This document shows, piece after piece, positions 9,364-18,470 of a stretch of DNA of 46,479 nt. Where the stretch lies: assembly GCA_051418055.1 (NCBI GenBank), contig JBPRGH010000140.1, forward strand, positions 1-46,479. The letters are read 5' to 3'. Positions within the stretch are counted from its first letter, which is position 1, and every line of letters starts with the position of its first letter. Source of the DNA: JBPRGH01 sp051418055. GTDB taxonomy: Bacteria; Bacteroidota; Bacteroidia; Cytophagales; Cyclobacteriaceae. The notes beneath the pieces are model-generated. The model made no database searches. It was not told where the DNA came from and saw nothing but the letters and a program-made list of their open reading frames with translations. Made by a program: the position numbers and the translations under genes.

Positions 9364-10284
9364 ATGTTTGATCAGGTTCAAGATGCTTCTAAAATAGTAC
9401 TGGATAAATTAACTACCTGGTATGAAGATGCCGTTAGTATACTACCCAATTTTGTAATAGCCATTCTGGTAATAATTCTGTTTTTTGGGATATCCAAGAT
9501 CATTACTAATATATTAGACAGGACCCTAAAAAGAGTCGTAAAGAATGAATCGGTTTATCAGCTTATTATTAGCCTGACCTCTTTCCTTGTTATACTGATA
9601 GGCCTTTTTGTAGCTCTGGGAGTATTGAACCTGGATAAAACCGTTACCAGCTTACTCGCCGGTATTGGTGTGGTAGGGCTTGCACTTGGTTTTGCATTTC
9701 AACATGCGGCAGCTAATCTTATTTCAGGAGTTATTATGGCGATCAAAAGCCCGATCTTTATTGGTGACGTTCTGGAGTATGATAGCCATTATGGGACAGT
9801 TAAAAATATTGGTCTCAGAGCTACAACATTAATAGACCCTCAGGGACAGGATGTAATAATCCCTAATCGATTGATTTTTGAAAATCCGTATAAACACTTT
9901 ACTGTCAGGAAAGAAAGGCGAATTGACCTGCAGGTGGGTATTTCATATGGGGAGGACCTTCAAAAAGTAGAGGATATTGTGCTTGAAGCAATAAAGGCAA
10001 TCACGTATTTAAGAAAAGACCGTGAGGTTGAGTTTTATTATGAAGAATTTGGTGATAGCTCAATTAATTTTGTCGTACGTTACTGGATCGATTTTAGGCG
10101 GCCGGTTGACTTTTTTAAAGCGAGGCATGATGGAATAAAACGGATAAAAAGCGCCTTTAATAATAATAATATTACTATTCCATTCCCGATAAGAACTTTG
10201 GATTTTGGAATAAAAGGAGGCGAAAAACTTTCGGCCATGTTTAAAGAGGGAGAAGGAAAAGGTGGTTTAAAGGGAGCAAGCTAA
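9364..10284 (+). CDS. Small-conductance mechanosensitive channel (MscS family)
   Basis: At 306 residues it is close to the size of E. coli MscS. Three N-terminal membrane helices (about 25-48, 70-95 and 98-125) are followed by the pore-lining helix GIGVVGLALGFAFQHAAANLISG and the beta-domain entry SPIFIGDVLEY (about residue 130-140). The C-terminal alpha/beta domain includes FYYEEFGDSSINFVVRYWID. It opens on membrane tension to release osmolytes (family knowledge). Proximity to Mrp, DUF202 and Usp suggests an osmotic or ionic stress cluster. Confidence 0.92.
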   Translation: MFDQVQDASKIVLDKLTTWYEDAVSILPNFVIAILVIILFFGISKIITNILDRTLKRVVKNESVYQLIISLTSFLVILIGLFVALGVLNLDKTVTSLLAGIGVVGLALGFAFQHAAANLISGVIMAIKSPIFIGDVLEYDSHYGTVKNIGLRATTLIDPQGQDVIIPNRLIFENPYKHFTVRKERRIDLQVGISYGEDLQKVEDIVLEAIKAITYLRKDREVEFYYEEFGDSSINFVVRYWIDFRRPVDFFKARHDGIKRIKSAFNNNNITIPFPIRTLDFGIKGGEKLSAMFKEGEGKGGLKGAS

Positions 10285-10351
10285 TTTAATAGTAACTTGA
10301 TCAACATTTTACATTTTGCAATATATTTAGAGTAACTATGGGAAATAATTC

Positions 10352-10414
10352 ATAAACCTCAGGAAGGTTTATTCTTTCAGGTGTTATAAATAATAAAAAA
10401 TTGATTAACACCTG
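10352..10414. terminator. Two hairpins after the MscS gene
   Basis: Hairpin 1 is ataaacct (10352-10359) paired with aggtttat (10365-10372), followed by tcttt, a weak terminator tail. Hairpin 2 is a perfect 9-bp inverted repeat, caggtgtta (10378-10386) with taacacctg (10406-10414), and a 19-nt AT-rich loop. Hairpin 1 may terminate mscS. Hairpin 2 could be a second terminator or a protein-binding dyad upstream of the universal stress gene. Confidence 0.5.
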
Positions 10415-10426
10415 ATTATTTGTAGA

Positions 10427-10470
10427 AAATCCTCTACATTTAAAAAGAGTAAATCCTCATATTTAAAAAA
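10427..10470. promoter_or_regulatory. Direct repeat upstream of the universal stress gene
   Basis: AAATCCTC plus an AT-rich tail ending in atttaaaaa occurs twice (10427-10446 and 10451-10470) at a 24-nt period, with the gene starting 93 nt further on. The two copies sit on nearly the same helical face, as expected for paired binding sites. Only the repeat is seen; binding is inferred. Confidence 0.4.
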
Positions 10471-10562
10471 AAATAGTTGTATTAAACATACAAAACAACA
10501 ATTTATATCTATTGGCTTAATTTTTTGTTAAATTAATAGGTAGAATAAAACCATCACAAAAA

Positions 10563-11420
10563 ATGAAAAACATATTAGTCCCAACTGATCTTTCAGACGT
10601 TGCAGAAAATGGCTTAAAAGTAGCAGTAGATATTGCAAAACGAGTACATGGAAAAATACATCTTGTTAACTTTATAAAGCATCCTTTTGGTCGTACATTT
10701 TCAGCGACAGGAGATATCTATACCAAATATGCTGATCAGGAAAATTTATTTACAGTCCAGCTGATCAGAAAACATAAAGAAGAGCTTAATGAATTGGTAG
10801 AAAAATATAAAGAAGAAGGTTTCACTATTAAAGCTTCTGTTTATGATGAAGAATTAGACGATGGCATCGATCCGGTAGTAGAGGAATATGCAATTGACCT
10901 GATAGTAATGGGAACTACGGGTGAAGCTAATGCCAAAGAGAAATTTACAGGGAATCATGCCGAGCAGGTAATACAGGAGGCTGATTGTCCCGTGTTATCG
11001 ATAAGGGAAGACTACAGGCTTCAGGATATGCATCATGTAGTATTAGGATGGGATCTTGATGATGATAAAGATTATAATAAGGCGATTACCTACATTAACG
11101 AGTTATCGGATGCATTAAAGGCACGTCTTGATATAGTGTATGTTGTAAAACCCGGAACCAGGGATAAAGAAAAGATAAGTGAAGAGTTAAAAAGATCAGT
11201 TTCGGATTATAATCTGACAAATTTCACCTTACACATAGTAGAAGATTCTGATACTGAGGATGGAATAATTAATTATGCCCATAAAGTACAGGCAGGGATC
11301 ATTGTGATGCTGACAAAAGCACAATCGGGTGTGGCGAGGTTCTTTTCACACAGTTCAACAGAGGAAATGTCAAGAGAATCTAATATCCCGGTGTTCACTG
11401 TTAACCTGCATAATGTATAA
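10563..11420 (+). CDS. Universal stress protein with two Usp domains
   Basis: 285 residues containing two tandem Usp folds. The first starts MKNILVPTDLSDVAENGLKVAVDIA with Asp9 at the usual position and ends in an ATP-site-like stretch, MGTTGEANAKEKFTGNHAEQVI and CPVLSI. The second runs from about residue 155 to FFSHSSTEEMSRESNIPVFTV and has a less complete nucleotide motif. It is cytoplasmic. The gene is monocistronic, with a long upstream region carrying repeats (10378-10470) and its own terminator. Confidence 0.9.
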   Translation: MKNILVPTDLSDVAENGLKVAVDIAKRVHGKIHLVNFIKHPFGRTFSATGDIYTKYADQENLFTVQLIRKHKEELNELVEKYKEEGFTIKASVYDEELDDGIDPVVEEYAIDLIVMGTTGEANAKEKFTGNHAEQVIQEADCPVLSIREDYRLQDMHHVVLGWDLDDDKDYNKAITYINELSDALKARLDIVYVVKPGTRDKEKISEELKRSVSDYNLTNFTLHIVEDSDTEDGIINYAHKVQAGIIVMLTKAQSGVARFFSHSSTEEMSRESNIPVFTVNLHNV

Positions 11421-11447
11421 TTACTGAATATATAAAATTCCCATATT

Positions 11448-11492
11448 TTCCTGCTGGTATACCTGTTAAGGTGTATTCAGCAGGAATTTTTA
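11448..11492 (+). terminator. Intrinsic terminator after the usp gene
   Basis: A 9-bp perfect stem, ttcctgctg (11448-11456) with cagcaggaa (11478-11486), has a 21-nt loop and is followed by ttttta. Confidence 0.75.
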
Positions 11493-11676
11493 TTTAATCA
11501 TAATATTTATCCCGCCGCCAGGGCAAGAATAATCAATATAAATATCAGAGATTATCCTAAACCTTAATGCCTCTGGCGAAATTATATCAATGAAATCATG
11601 TGATTAAAAGATTTTACTGATATCCGGAGAGTTTAATCGTAAAGGAAAAATTAACAGGACCCGATAAAGAACAGGT

Positions 11677-12600
11677 TTGCTCAAGTATTTAAAAAACATC
11701 TGGTTTATTTTAAAAGAAACCATCGGAAAGTTTATAAAAGATAATCCGATGAGCTACAGTGCGGCTATTGCTTTTTATACCATTTTTTCTCTACCAGGAA
11801 TTTTAATGGTTACAGTAGCTATTGCAGGTACCGCATACGACGCAGAGCTGGTGCAAAGTGAATTATTTAATCAGATTGAACAGCTTATAGGACCTCAGAG
11901 TGCCCAGGAGATCAATAAGGTCCTTCTAAATATCGAACAGAGCGGAGAGATCACTTTTGCAAAAACCATTGGTATTGTAACACTACTTTTTAGCGCTACA
12001 ACAGTTTTTGTCAGCCTTCAGGAAGGATTGAATAAAATTTGGGGCATTAAAGCAAAACCGAAGTACGGCTTCCTTAAGCTAATGGCAGACAGATTGCTTT
12101 CGTTGGCTTTAATAATTTCAATTGGTTTTTTATTACTAGTGTCCCTGGTAGCCGATGCGCTTCTTGTTTTGTTTAATGATCAGGTGGCTGATTATCTTTC
12201 CGGTATTACATCTTCAATTGTTATTGTAATTAATATTTTACTATCTCTTGCGATCATAACATTAATCTTTGCTGCCATTTTTAAAGTTTTGCCTGATGCT
12301 AAAATTAAGTGGAGAGATGTGTGGGTAGGCGCTTTTATCACCACATTGTTATTTACGTTGGGCAAGTATCTGATAGGATTTTATCTGGGAACCAGTACTG
12401 TAGGAACAACTTACGGAGCTGCCGGTTCTTTTATTTTATTGTTAGTATGGATCTATTTCTCTACTACCATTTTATTATTAGGAGCAGAATTTACTTTCGT
12501 TTATTCCAAACATATTGGTAGTGTGATTTTACCCGGGAAAGGGGCAGTTAAAGTTGTTTTAAAAGAGGAGGAGAAAAAGCAGGTTAAAGTAAATGAATAA
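11677..12600 (+). CDS. YihY/BrkB family inner-membrane protein
   Basis: The 307-residue product has six predicted membrane helices. The family hallmark NPMSYSAAIAFYTIFSLPG lies at residues 24-42, and GTTYGAAGSFILLLVWIYFSTTILLLGAEFTFVY is near the C-terminus. The TTG at 11677 is the chosen start: it follows an in-frame stop 12 nt upstream, and the next Met would remove the conserved N-terminal amphipathic helix. The family was once called RNase BN in error; its transport role is uncertain. It lies 8 nt upstream of the phosphatase-barrel gene, so the two are likely co-transcribed. Confidence 0.85.
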   Translation: MLKYLKNIWFILKETIGKFIKDNPMSYSAAIAFYTIFSLPGILMVTVAIAGTAYDAELVQSELFNQIEQLIGPQSAQEINKVLLNIEQSGEITFAKTIGIVTLLFSATTVFVSLQEGLNKIWGIKAKPKYGFLKLMADRLLSLALIISIGFLLLVSLVADALLVLFNDQVADYLSGITSSIVIVINILLSLAIITLIFAAIFKVLPDAKIKWRDVWVGAFITTLLFTLGKYLIGFYLGTSTVGTTYGAAGSFILLLVWIYFSTTILLLGAEFTFVYSKHIGSVILPGKGAVKVVLKEEEKKQVKVNE

Positions 12601-12608
12601 TAAGAATT

Positions 12609-15600
12609 ATGAATAATAAACATGCGGGTTTATATTTTTTGATCTTAGTCTTCATAAGTGTAGGGTGTAGTACGGTAAAACCTTATTACAGTAATGAAAT
12701 GCAGGGGTGGCAGGAAAACGAGCTGCCTGATGAATCTCAACTTGAGCATGTAGTATATTTATTAGGTGATGCCGGTGAAGAAGAATATAATCCGAATTAT
12801 GAGCTTGTAAATAAGATGATCATGCAGGAGAAGGATTCTGCGAGCTCGATTGTATGGATGGGTGACAACGTATATTATGATGGGCTTCCGGATGTTGATG
12901 AGCCGGACCGTAAAGAAAAAGAAGAGGTGCTCCTCAGGCAGATGCGCGTGGCAGACTCCACTTATACCGGAAACGTAATTTTTGTCCCCGGAAATCACGA
13001 CTGGAACGAGAGCCTTGCCGGTGGCCTGGCAGCGGTAAATAGGCAGGAGGAGTTTGTTGAACGTTATTATAACGGGAGGAATACATTTTTGCCCAGCAAT
13101 GGGTGCGCAGGCCCGGTACAGATCCCGGTAAGTGACAACCTGGTTATTATAGCTGTAGATAGTGAATGGTGGAGCCATAAGTATTTAAAATCCCGTTATC
13201 CTGATAATGGCTGTACGGTAGCTGATAAAATTGACCTGGTGATCCAGATGGAAGACGAGATCCGCAGGAGCCAAAATAAAAATGTTTTAATAGTGGCACA
13301 CCATCCGCTTATGAGTAACAGTAGCCACGGCGGGCATTTTAACTTAATGGATCATATCTTTCCGCTTCGCCTTGTCAGAGATCACCTGTATATCCCTTTA
13401 CCGTTAATAGGATCCCTTTACCCTTTATTAAGAAAGTTAGGTGTTAGTGCCCAGGATATCCCGAGCCCCGAAGGGCAGCAATGGAAGGATGCCATTCTAT
13501 CTATGGCTGCGCATCGTCCTAACGTTATATATGCGGCAGGTCACGATCATAATCTTCAGCTTCATAAATATGGAAGTATGCATCACATTATAAGTGGATC
13601 CGCCTCCAAAACAACTTATGCGGCACGTCGCTTTGGTGCTTCTTACGTTCAGCAAAAGAAAGGTTTTTGCAGGTTATTATATTATAATGATGGGCAGGTG
13701 TGGATCCAATATTATACTGTCAATGATGATAATCCGGAAGGCACTCTGACATTACAGGCTCCTCTTTATTCTTTTAAAGCTCCGGAAATAGAGCATCCTG
13801 ATTATGAACGGGTACCTGACTACAGGGACAGTATAAAAACTATTTCAGCTAATCCTGATTATGACATCAGCCAGTTTGCAGAAACTTTTATAGGAGGTCA
13901 TTACAGGAGAGAATGGATAACACCCGTTACGGCACCATATCTTGATGTCAAAACATTTGCTGGCGGTCTTTCCCCTATTAAGAAGGAGGGCAGAAAACAA
14001 AAGCTTTCCGTAAGGCTAACTAATGGAGATTCCGTACAATTCTTGCTAAGAAGTGTTGAAAAATTTCCAGAAAAAGCTATACCTGCTCAATTCAGGAAAA
14101 CTTGGATGAATGATGTTCTTGATAACCAGATCTCGACTGCTCATCCATACGCTACCCTGACCATTCCAAAAATGGCAGATGCAATTGATATTTTTTATAC
14201 AAGGCCAATGCTTGTTTATACACCTCATACACCTTACCTCGAACAATATGAGGATCAGATAGGAGGGATGCTGGGTATGATAGAACCTGTTCCGGAAAAG
14301 GATCTTTCGGAATACATACAATTCGGAAGTGCAGAGAGTATAAGGGGTTCAGAAAACATGTTCAAGCATTTGGCAAATAATAGTGAGAATAGAGTAGATC
14401 AAAGATTATTCTTAAAATCAAGGTTATTTGATATGATCATTGGTGATTGGGAGAGGCATGAAGACCAATGGCTGTGGGCTGAATATAAAACCGGTGAAGG
14501 CTCATTGTTTAAACCTATTCCTCGCGATCATGATCAGGCTTATGCCAAATATGATGGATTAATCCCCTGGTTATTAAGCCGTAGATGGGGGTTTAGGAAT
14601 TTTGTTTCTTTTGAACATGAAGTGAATGATGTGAAGGAGCTAAATCAGGTTGCCCAGAACCTGGACCGTATGATATTAAACGAATTAACAAGGGAAGACT
14701 GGCACCGCGTGGCTATAGAAATACAGATCCAGCTAAGTGACCTGGTGATAGAAAGTGCAATAAAAGATATGCCCCCTGAGGTATTCCCTTATTCGGGTGA
14801 TGAAATAATATCAAAACTAAAATCAAGAAGGGATGAAATAATTGATATAGCGATGAATTATTATGATTTTTTATCAAAAGAAGCCTATATCGTTACCAGT
14901 CATGACCCTGAGAGATATGAAATAACCAGGGATAATAATGACAGCACTACGGTGGAGATTTTTAAAATTACAGAGGAAGGAGAGGTTGGAAAACAGCTTT
15001 ATCAAAGGGTTTTTCTGTCAGAAGAAACCCAGGAGCTGAGAATATTCAGCCGTGGTGGGAATGACCACTTTATTATTAACGGTAATGTAGAGAAAGGTAT
15101 ACCGATTAAAATTGTTGGTGGTGAAGGTTCGGATGAATTTAATGTTGACGCTGAAATAGAAAAAAGCGGTAAATCCGTTCATATTTTTGATAATGATACT
15201 GCCAATGTTTTTAATGTAAATGATGACACAAAGCTGACGCTCGACAATAAAATGTGGGTTAATCAATTTTCCCGTGATCTTTATAAATATGATTATAGCG
15301 GTCCACGATTTACCTTTCAGCACAACATCGATGATGGTTTGTTTTTAGGGTTAGGATTTAAATTAGAAAGACATGGGTTTAGGTCAGATCCATATAAGGC
15401 TACTCATTTTTTCATGGGCCATTATGCTTTTAATACTGAGTCGAGTAGGTTTTTATATCAGGGGCAGTTCTATAACTTTTTTAAATACAAATGGGATCTC
15501 CGGTTAAATGCTGATTACTATGGTCCGGAGTATGTATTTAATTATTTTGGATTTGGTAATAATACAGATTTTGATGAATCAAGGGGCATAAACTTTTATC

Positions 15601-16331
15601 AGATAAGAATGGAGGCCTTATTATTTGAACCATCTTTTGTACATCGTTTTTCTCCGGCCTGGAACTTTGGATTTGGTCCTATGTATGAATACTTTGATAT
15701 ACATGAAAATGAAAATACCATTCTTGGTGAAAACACTGCCGATCCTTTTGTTAATATTTCTCCAACCAGTTTTGTTGGTGGAAAAATGTTTAGTGAAATA
15801 GAGCTTGTTGAAGAATTAGACAACCCTCAGAAAGGTATGCGATGGTATAATGAAGCTCAATATCATTATGAAATTGATGGTGGTGATGCACAATTTACTT
15901 CTCTTGATACTGAATTATCTTTCTACTTTACTCCCAATCTGCCTTTTAATGCCACCTTTGCTTTTCGCGTGGGTGCCGGTACCAATATTGGAGACTTTTA
16001 CTTCTACCAGTCAAAATATTTGGGTGGGGTTACGAATCTTAGAGGCCACCGAAGATCACGATTTGCAGGGAGGACAAACTTCTTTAATAATAACGAGGTG
16101 AGGCTGGATGTATTCCGGATTAGAAATGTTTTTGTTTCAGGTGATATAGGTGCTATTGCATTTTATGATCTGGGTAAAGTATGGACAGATGACGGGCAGG
16201 ATAGTGAATGGCATAATTCATATGGCCCAGGTATCTATTTTAATATTTATAACCTGTTTGTTCTTTCAGGTACTTATGGAATATCAGAGGAAAATAAGCT
16301 GTTCAACTTTAGAGTAGGCTTTTTGTTCTAA
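12609..16331 (+). CDS. Metallophosphatase lipoprotein fused to an outer-membrane beta-barrel
   Basis: This 1240-residue protein has a lipoprotein signal with Cys20 in FISVGC. Residues about 46-390 form a calcineurin-like metallophosphatase with all metal motifs: LLGDAG (Asp54), WMGDNVYYDG (Asp86, Asn87), PGNHDW (Asn129, His130), VAHHP (His231/232) and AAGHDHN (His312, His314). The middle (about 430-900) is a soluble region with a GGNDHFIINGNVEKG segment. The C-terminal 330 residues alternate aromatic strands like the Omp85/surface-antigen barrel, with KYLGGVTNLRGHRRSRFAGR (the RGxR-type motif) and a terminal Phe (NFRVGFLF) as a barrel-assembly signal. It is likely an outer-membrane-tethered phosphoesterase. 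The substrate is unknown. Confidence 0.85.
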   Translation: MNNKHAGLYFLILVFISVGCSTVKPYYSNEMQGWQENELPDESQLEHVVYLLGDAGEEEYNPNYELVNKMIMQEKDSASSIVWMGDNVYYDGLPDVDEPDRKEKEEVLLRQMRVADSTYTGNVIFVPGNHDWNESLAGGLAAVNRQEEFVERYYNGRNTFLPSNGCAGPVQIPVSDNLVIIAVDSEWWSHKYLKSRYPDNGCTVADKIDLVIQMEDEIRRSQNKNVLIVAHHPLMSNSSHGGHFNLMDHIFPLRLVRDHLYIPLPLIGSLYPLLRKLGVSAQDIPSPEGQQWKDAILSMAAHRPNVIYAAGHDHNLQLHKYGSMHHIISGSASKTTYAARRFGASYVQQKKGFCRLLYYNDGQVWIQYYTVNDDNPEGTLTLQAPLYSFKAPEIEHPDYERVPDYRDSIKTISANPDYDISQFAETFIGGHYRREWITPVTAPYLDVKTFAGGLSPIKKEGRKQKLSVRLTNGDSVQFLLRSVEKFPEKAIPAQFRKTWMNDVLDNQISTAHPYATLTIPKMADAIDIFYTRPMLVYTPHTPYLEQYEDQIGGMLGMIEPVPEKDLSEYIQFGSAESIRGSENMFKHLANNSENRVDQRLFLKSRLFDMIIGDWERHEDQWLWAEYKTGEGSLFKPIPRDHDQAYAKYDGLIPWLLSRRWGFRNFVSFEHEVNDVKELNQVAQNLDRMILNELTREDWHRVAIEIQIQLSDLVIESAIKDMPPEVFPYSGDEIISKLKSRRDEIIDIAMNYYDFLSKEAYIVTSHDPERYEITRDNNDSTTVEIFKITEEGEVGKQLYQRVFLSEETQELRIFSRGGNDHFIINGNVEKGIPIKIVGGEGSDEFNVDAEIEKSGKSVHIFDNDTANVFNVNDDTKLTLDNKMWVNQFSRDLYKYDYSGPRFTFQHNIDDGLFLGLGFKLERHGFRSDPYKATHFFMGHYAFNTESSRFLYQGQFYNFFKYKWDLRLNADYYGPEYVFNYFGFGNNTDFDESRGINFYQIRMEALLFEPSFVHRFSPAWNFGFGPMYEYFDIHENENTILGENTADPFVNISPTSFVGGKMFSEIELVEELDNPQKGMRWYNEAQYHYEIDGGDAQFTSLDTELSFYFTPNLPFNATFAFRVGAGTNIGDFYFYQSKYLGGVTNLRGHRRSRFAGRTNFFNNNEVRLDVFRIRNVFVSGDIGAIAFYDLGKVWTDDGQDSEWHNSYGPGIYFNIYNLFVLSGTYGISEENKLFNFRVGFLF

Positions 16332-16338
16332 TCCTGAT

Positions 16339-17355
16339 ATGAAGAAGTTCATTTCACTGTCATTGATACTATTAATACCTGTTTTTTCATTTTCACAGGA
16401 TGAAGAGGAGGTAGAATGGGCCAGCGCTTCTGTAGAAGGAATGACTACGGGTAAAGGGATTGTGTTTTCTTATCGCCGGTTGTCTCCTTATGACGTTGTT
16501 TCCGAAAGCCAGGTGCCGGATCTGGTTTCGGATTCACGCGGGGACATCGATCGGATTATGAATTTGACCTTTAAGTTAAGGGCACCGGTACTTCTGAAGG
16601 AGCAAACTCAGGTGGTTGTTGGATTAGAATATCGTGTAGATGAATTTGAATTTAATGCTCCGGATGATATCACCTATCCTTTTTACGAACAATTACATCA
16701 CAAGCCACTGAGAGGAAGGGGAATTCGTTTTTACCTTAATCATTCATTAACTGACAGGAAATTTATTTTTACTCGTTTAGGCGTTGATTTAAATGGCGAT
16801 ATACCTCACGACTGGTACAGAACTCTGAGATATACCTTTGCCGGCACCTATGGTTGGAAAATAGACCCGACTAAGTCTGTAGGGGTAGGTTTATATTTCA
16901 GCTATTCGTTTGGGCGGCCTTTAATATTCCCGGCAATGTTATACAATAAGACATGGAGTAAAAATTGGGGCATTGAGGCTTTATTCCCGGCGCTTGTGCA
17001 GCTGAGATATAACCTGAATAATAAGAATATTTTCTACCTTGGTTATGATGTGGGGGGTGGTACATATAATATAGATATTGGAGAAACCCTGAACCAAAGA
17101 TTTGATGATGTACAATTAAGGCGAAGTGAATTAACCCCTTTTATTAAATTTGAGCGGGAAGTTTATGACTTTATATGGTTATCATTACATGGAGGGTACC
17201 GGTATAATATAAACTTTAATGTTACGGAAGATAATTTCTTTGATGAAAGGGTCATTCTGGCTAATGAAGTACAGTCGGGTTTTTTTATTGAAGGAAGTTT
17301 GTTTATAATACCTACTGAATCCCTGAAAAGATTAATTAAAAAGAAAAATAAATAA
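16339..17355 (+). CDS. Outer-membrane beta-barrel protein (possibly DUF6268-like)
   Basis: Of 338 residues, 1-19 (MKKFISLSLILLIPVFSFSQ) form a signal peptide. The rest shows repeated amphipathic strands ending in aromatic residues, for example VVVGLEYRVDEFEF, GVGLYFSYSFGRP and IWLSLHGGYRYNINF, typical of a monomeric barrel. It follows the phosphatase-barrel gene after 7 nt, so it probably shares that transcript. The family name is a guess from memory. The C-terminus is basic (IKKKNK) rather than the usual terminal Phe. Confidence 0.65.
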   Translation: MKKFISLSLILLIPVFSFSQDEEEVEWASASVEGMTTGKGIVFSYRRLSPYDVVSESQVPDLVSDSRGDIDRIMNLTFKLRAPVLLKEQTQVVVGLEYRVDEFEFNAPDDITYPFYEQLHHKPLRGRGIRFYLNHSLTDRKFIFTRLGVDLNGDIPHDWYRTLRYTFAGTYGWKIDPTKSVGVGLYFSYSFGRPLIFPAMLYNKTWSKNWGIEALFPALVQLRYNLNNKNIFYLGYDVGGGTYNIDIGETLNQRFDDVQLRRSELTPFIKFEREVYDFIWLSLHGGYRYNINFNVTEDNFFDERVILANEVQSGFFIEGSLFIIPTESLKRLIKKKNK

Positions 17356-17359
17356 AACA

Positions 17360-17629
17360 ATGGAAACCACTGAAATTATAGCGGCAATTTTAATATACTT
17401 TGTATTACCTGTACTTGTCATTTTTGGTACGATGATGATCCTGCGCAGAAAAAGAGAAAAAGATGCAGGAAGGATAAAATCTACTAAAGAGAAAGATGTA
17501 AAAGCCACAGAAATAAAAGATATTAAGGCAGAAGAAGCCCGTGAGGCAAGACATAAAAAAGCTGATGAGCCTACTGAAAAAACTCAACCAGGCTCCTCAG
17601 AGGACAAAAATAAAAACACTAAGCTATAG
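17360..17629 (+). CDS. Small membrane-anchored protein with a charged tail
   Basis: 89 residues: one N-terminal membrane helix (about 5-28), then an extremely charged Lys/Glu-rich tail with near-repeats (KEKDVKATEIKDIKAEEARE) likely to be helical or coiled. No family is recognised. It starts 4 nt after the barrel gene, so it is presumably the third gene of that operon. Its 3' end overlaps the convergent methyltransferase gene by 6 nt. Confidence 0.6.
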   Translation: METTEIIAAILIYFVLPVLVIFGTMMILRRKREKDAGRIKSTKEKDVKATEIKDIKAEEAREARHKKADEPTEKTQPGSSEDKNKNTKL

Positions 17630-18442
17630 CTGTCGGGAAGCTTTAAAATCCCGCTGGCGTGCAGCCTCAAATACTACAACAGCTGCTGATACAGAGACAT
17701 TGAGAGAGTCCATAATGCCGTTCATTGGAATGATTATATTATCATCTGAATTATTGAGCCAGATATCTGATAAACCGGTGCTTTCTGTTCCCATTACAAT
17801 GGCTGAAGGTTTTGAATAATTTATTTTATCATATCTGGCAGTAGCAGTCAATGCAGTAGAAAGTATCTGGATGTTATTTTCCTTCAACCATTCGATAACT
17901 TCAGAAGAAGAGCTGTTTGCAATAGAGGTGGTAAAGACTCCACCAATACTGGAACGTATGACATTAGGATTATAAAGATCGGTTTGAGGATCACAGATGA
18001 TCATCCCATCAATCCCTGCTGCATCAACAGTTCTTAATAACGCGCCTATATTGCCAGGTTTTTCAACAGATTCAACCACCAGGAGTAACGGATTAGAAGA
18101 GATCTTCAGGTCTATTAAATCATGTGTTTTGGGGATTGCAATAGCCAGAATCCCTCCTGTAGTTTTGCGATAAGCTATTTTGTCAAAAACATCCTGAGAT
18201 AGAAGAATGAAGTCACCCGTGTATTCAGGCAAAAGATTGCGTGCTTCATTGAGTGGGATTATACTTTCATTTATATAGACCTCTTCAATACGATAGCCAC
18301 TTTCGGCAGCACGCTTAACCTCCAGCTGGCCCTCAATGATAAAGCGGTTCTCCTTTCTGCGTACCTTCGATTTGCTTTGAAGCTCAAGCAGATGTTTAAT
18401 GCGTGGGTTCTTTGTGGAAGTGATCTTTAGAGGTTCAGCCAA
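17624..18442 (-). CDS. TrmH/SpoU family RNA 2'-O-methyltransferase
   Basis: The 272-residue product has an N-terminal substrate-binding domain (KITSTKNPRIKHLLEL, then RRKENRFIIEGQLEVKRA) and a C-terminal SPOUT knot. The SPOUT motifs are VVESVEKPGNIGALLRTVDAAG, VMGTESTGLS and IPMNGIMDSLNVSVSAAVVVFEA. It uses S-adenosylmethionine to methylate ribose in tRNA or rRNA; the target cannot be told from sequence. The start is a TTG, with an in-frame stop 15 nt upstream. It is divergent from the next methyltransferase gene, with only 28 nt between the starts. Confidence 0.9.
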   Translation of the reverse strand: MAEPLKITSTKNPRIKHLLELQSKSKVRRKENRFIIEGQLEVKRAAESGYRIEEVYINESIIPLNEARNLLPEYTGDFILLSQDVFDKIAYRKTTGGILAIAIPKTHDLIDLKISSNPLLLVVESVEKPGNIGALLRTVDAAGIDGMIICDPQTDLYNPNVIRSSIGGVFTTSIANSSSSEVIEWLKENNIQILSTALTATARYDKINYSKPSAIVMGTESTGLSDIWLNNSDDNIIIPMNGIMDSLNVSVSAAVVVFEAARQRDFKASRQL

Positions 18443-18470
18443 AACAGTTCGGGTTTATTAACTAATTTTG

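Noticed and set aside
12762..13178. Long minus-strand reading frame inside the phosphatase gene
   Set aside because: It is a shadow of a gene with clear catalytic motifs on the plus strand and encodes no recognisable protein. The same applies to the other antisense frames inside genes.
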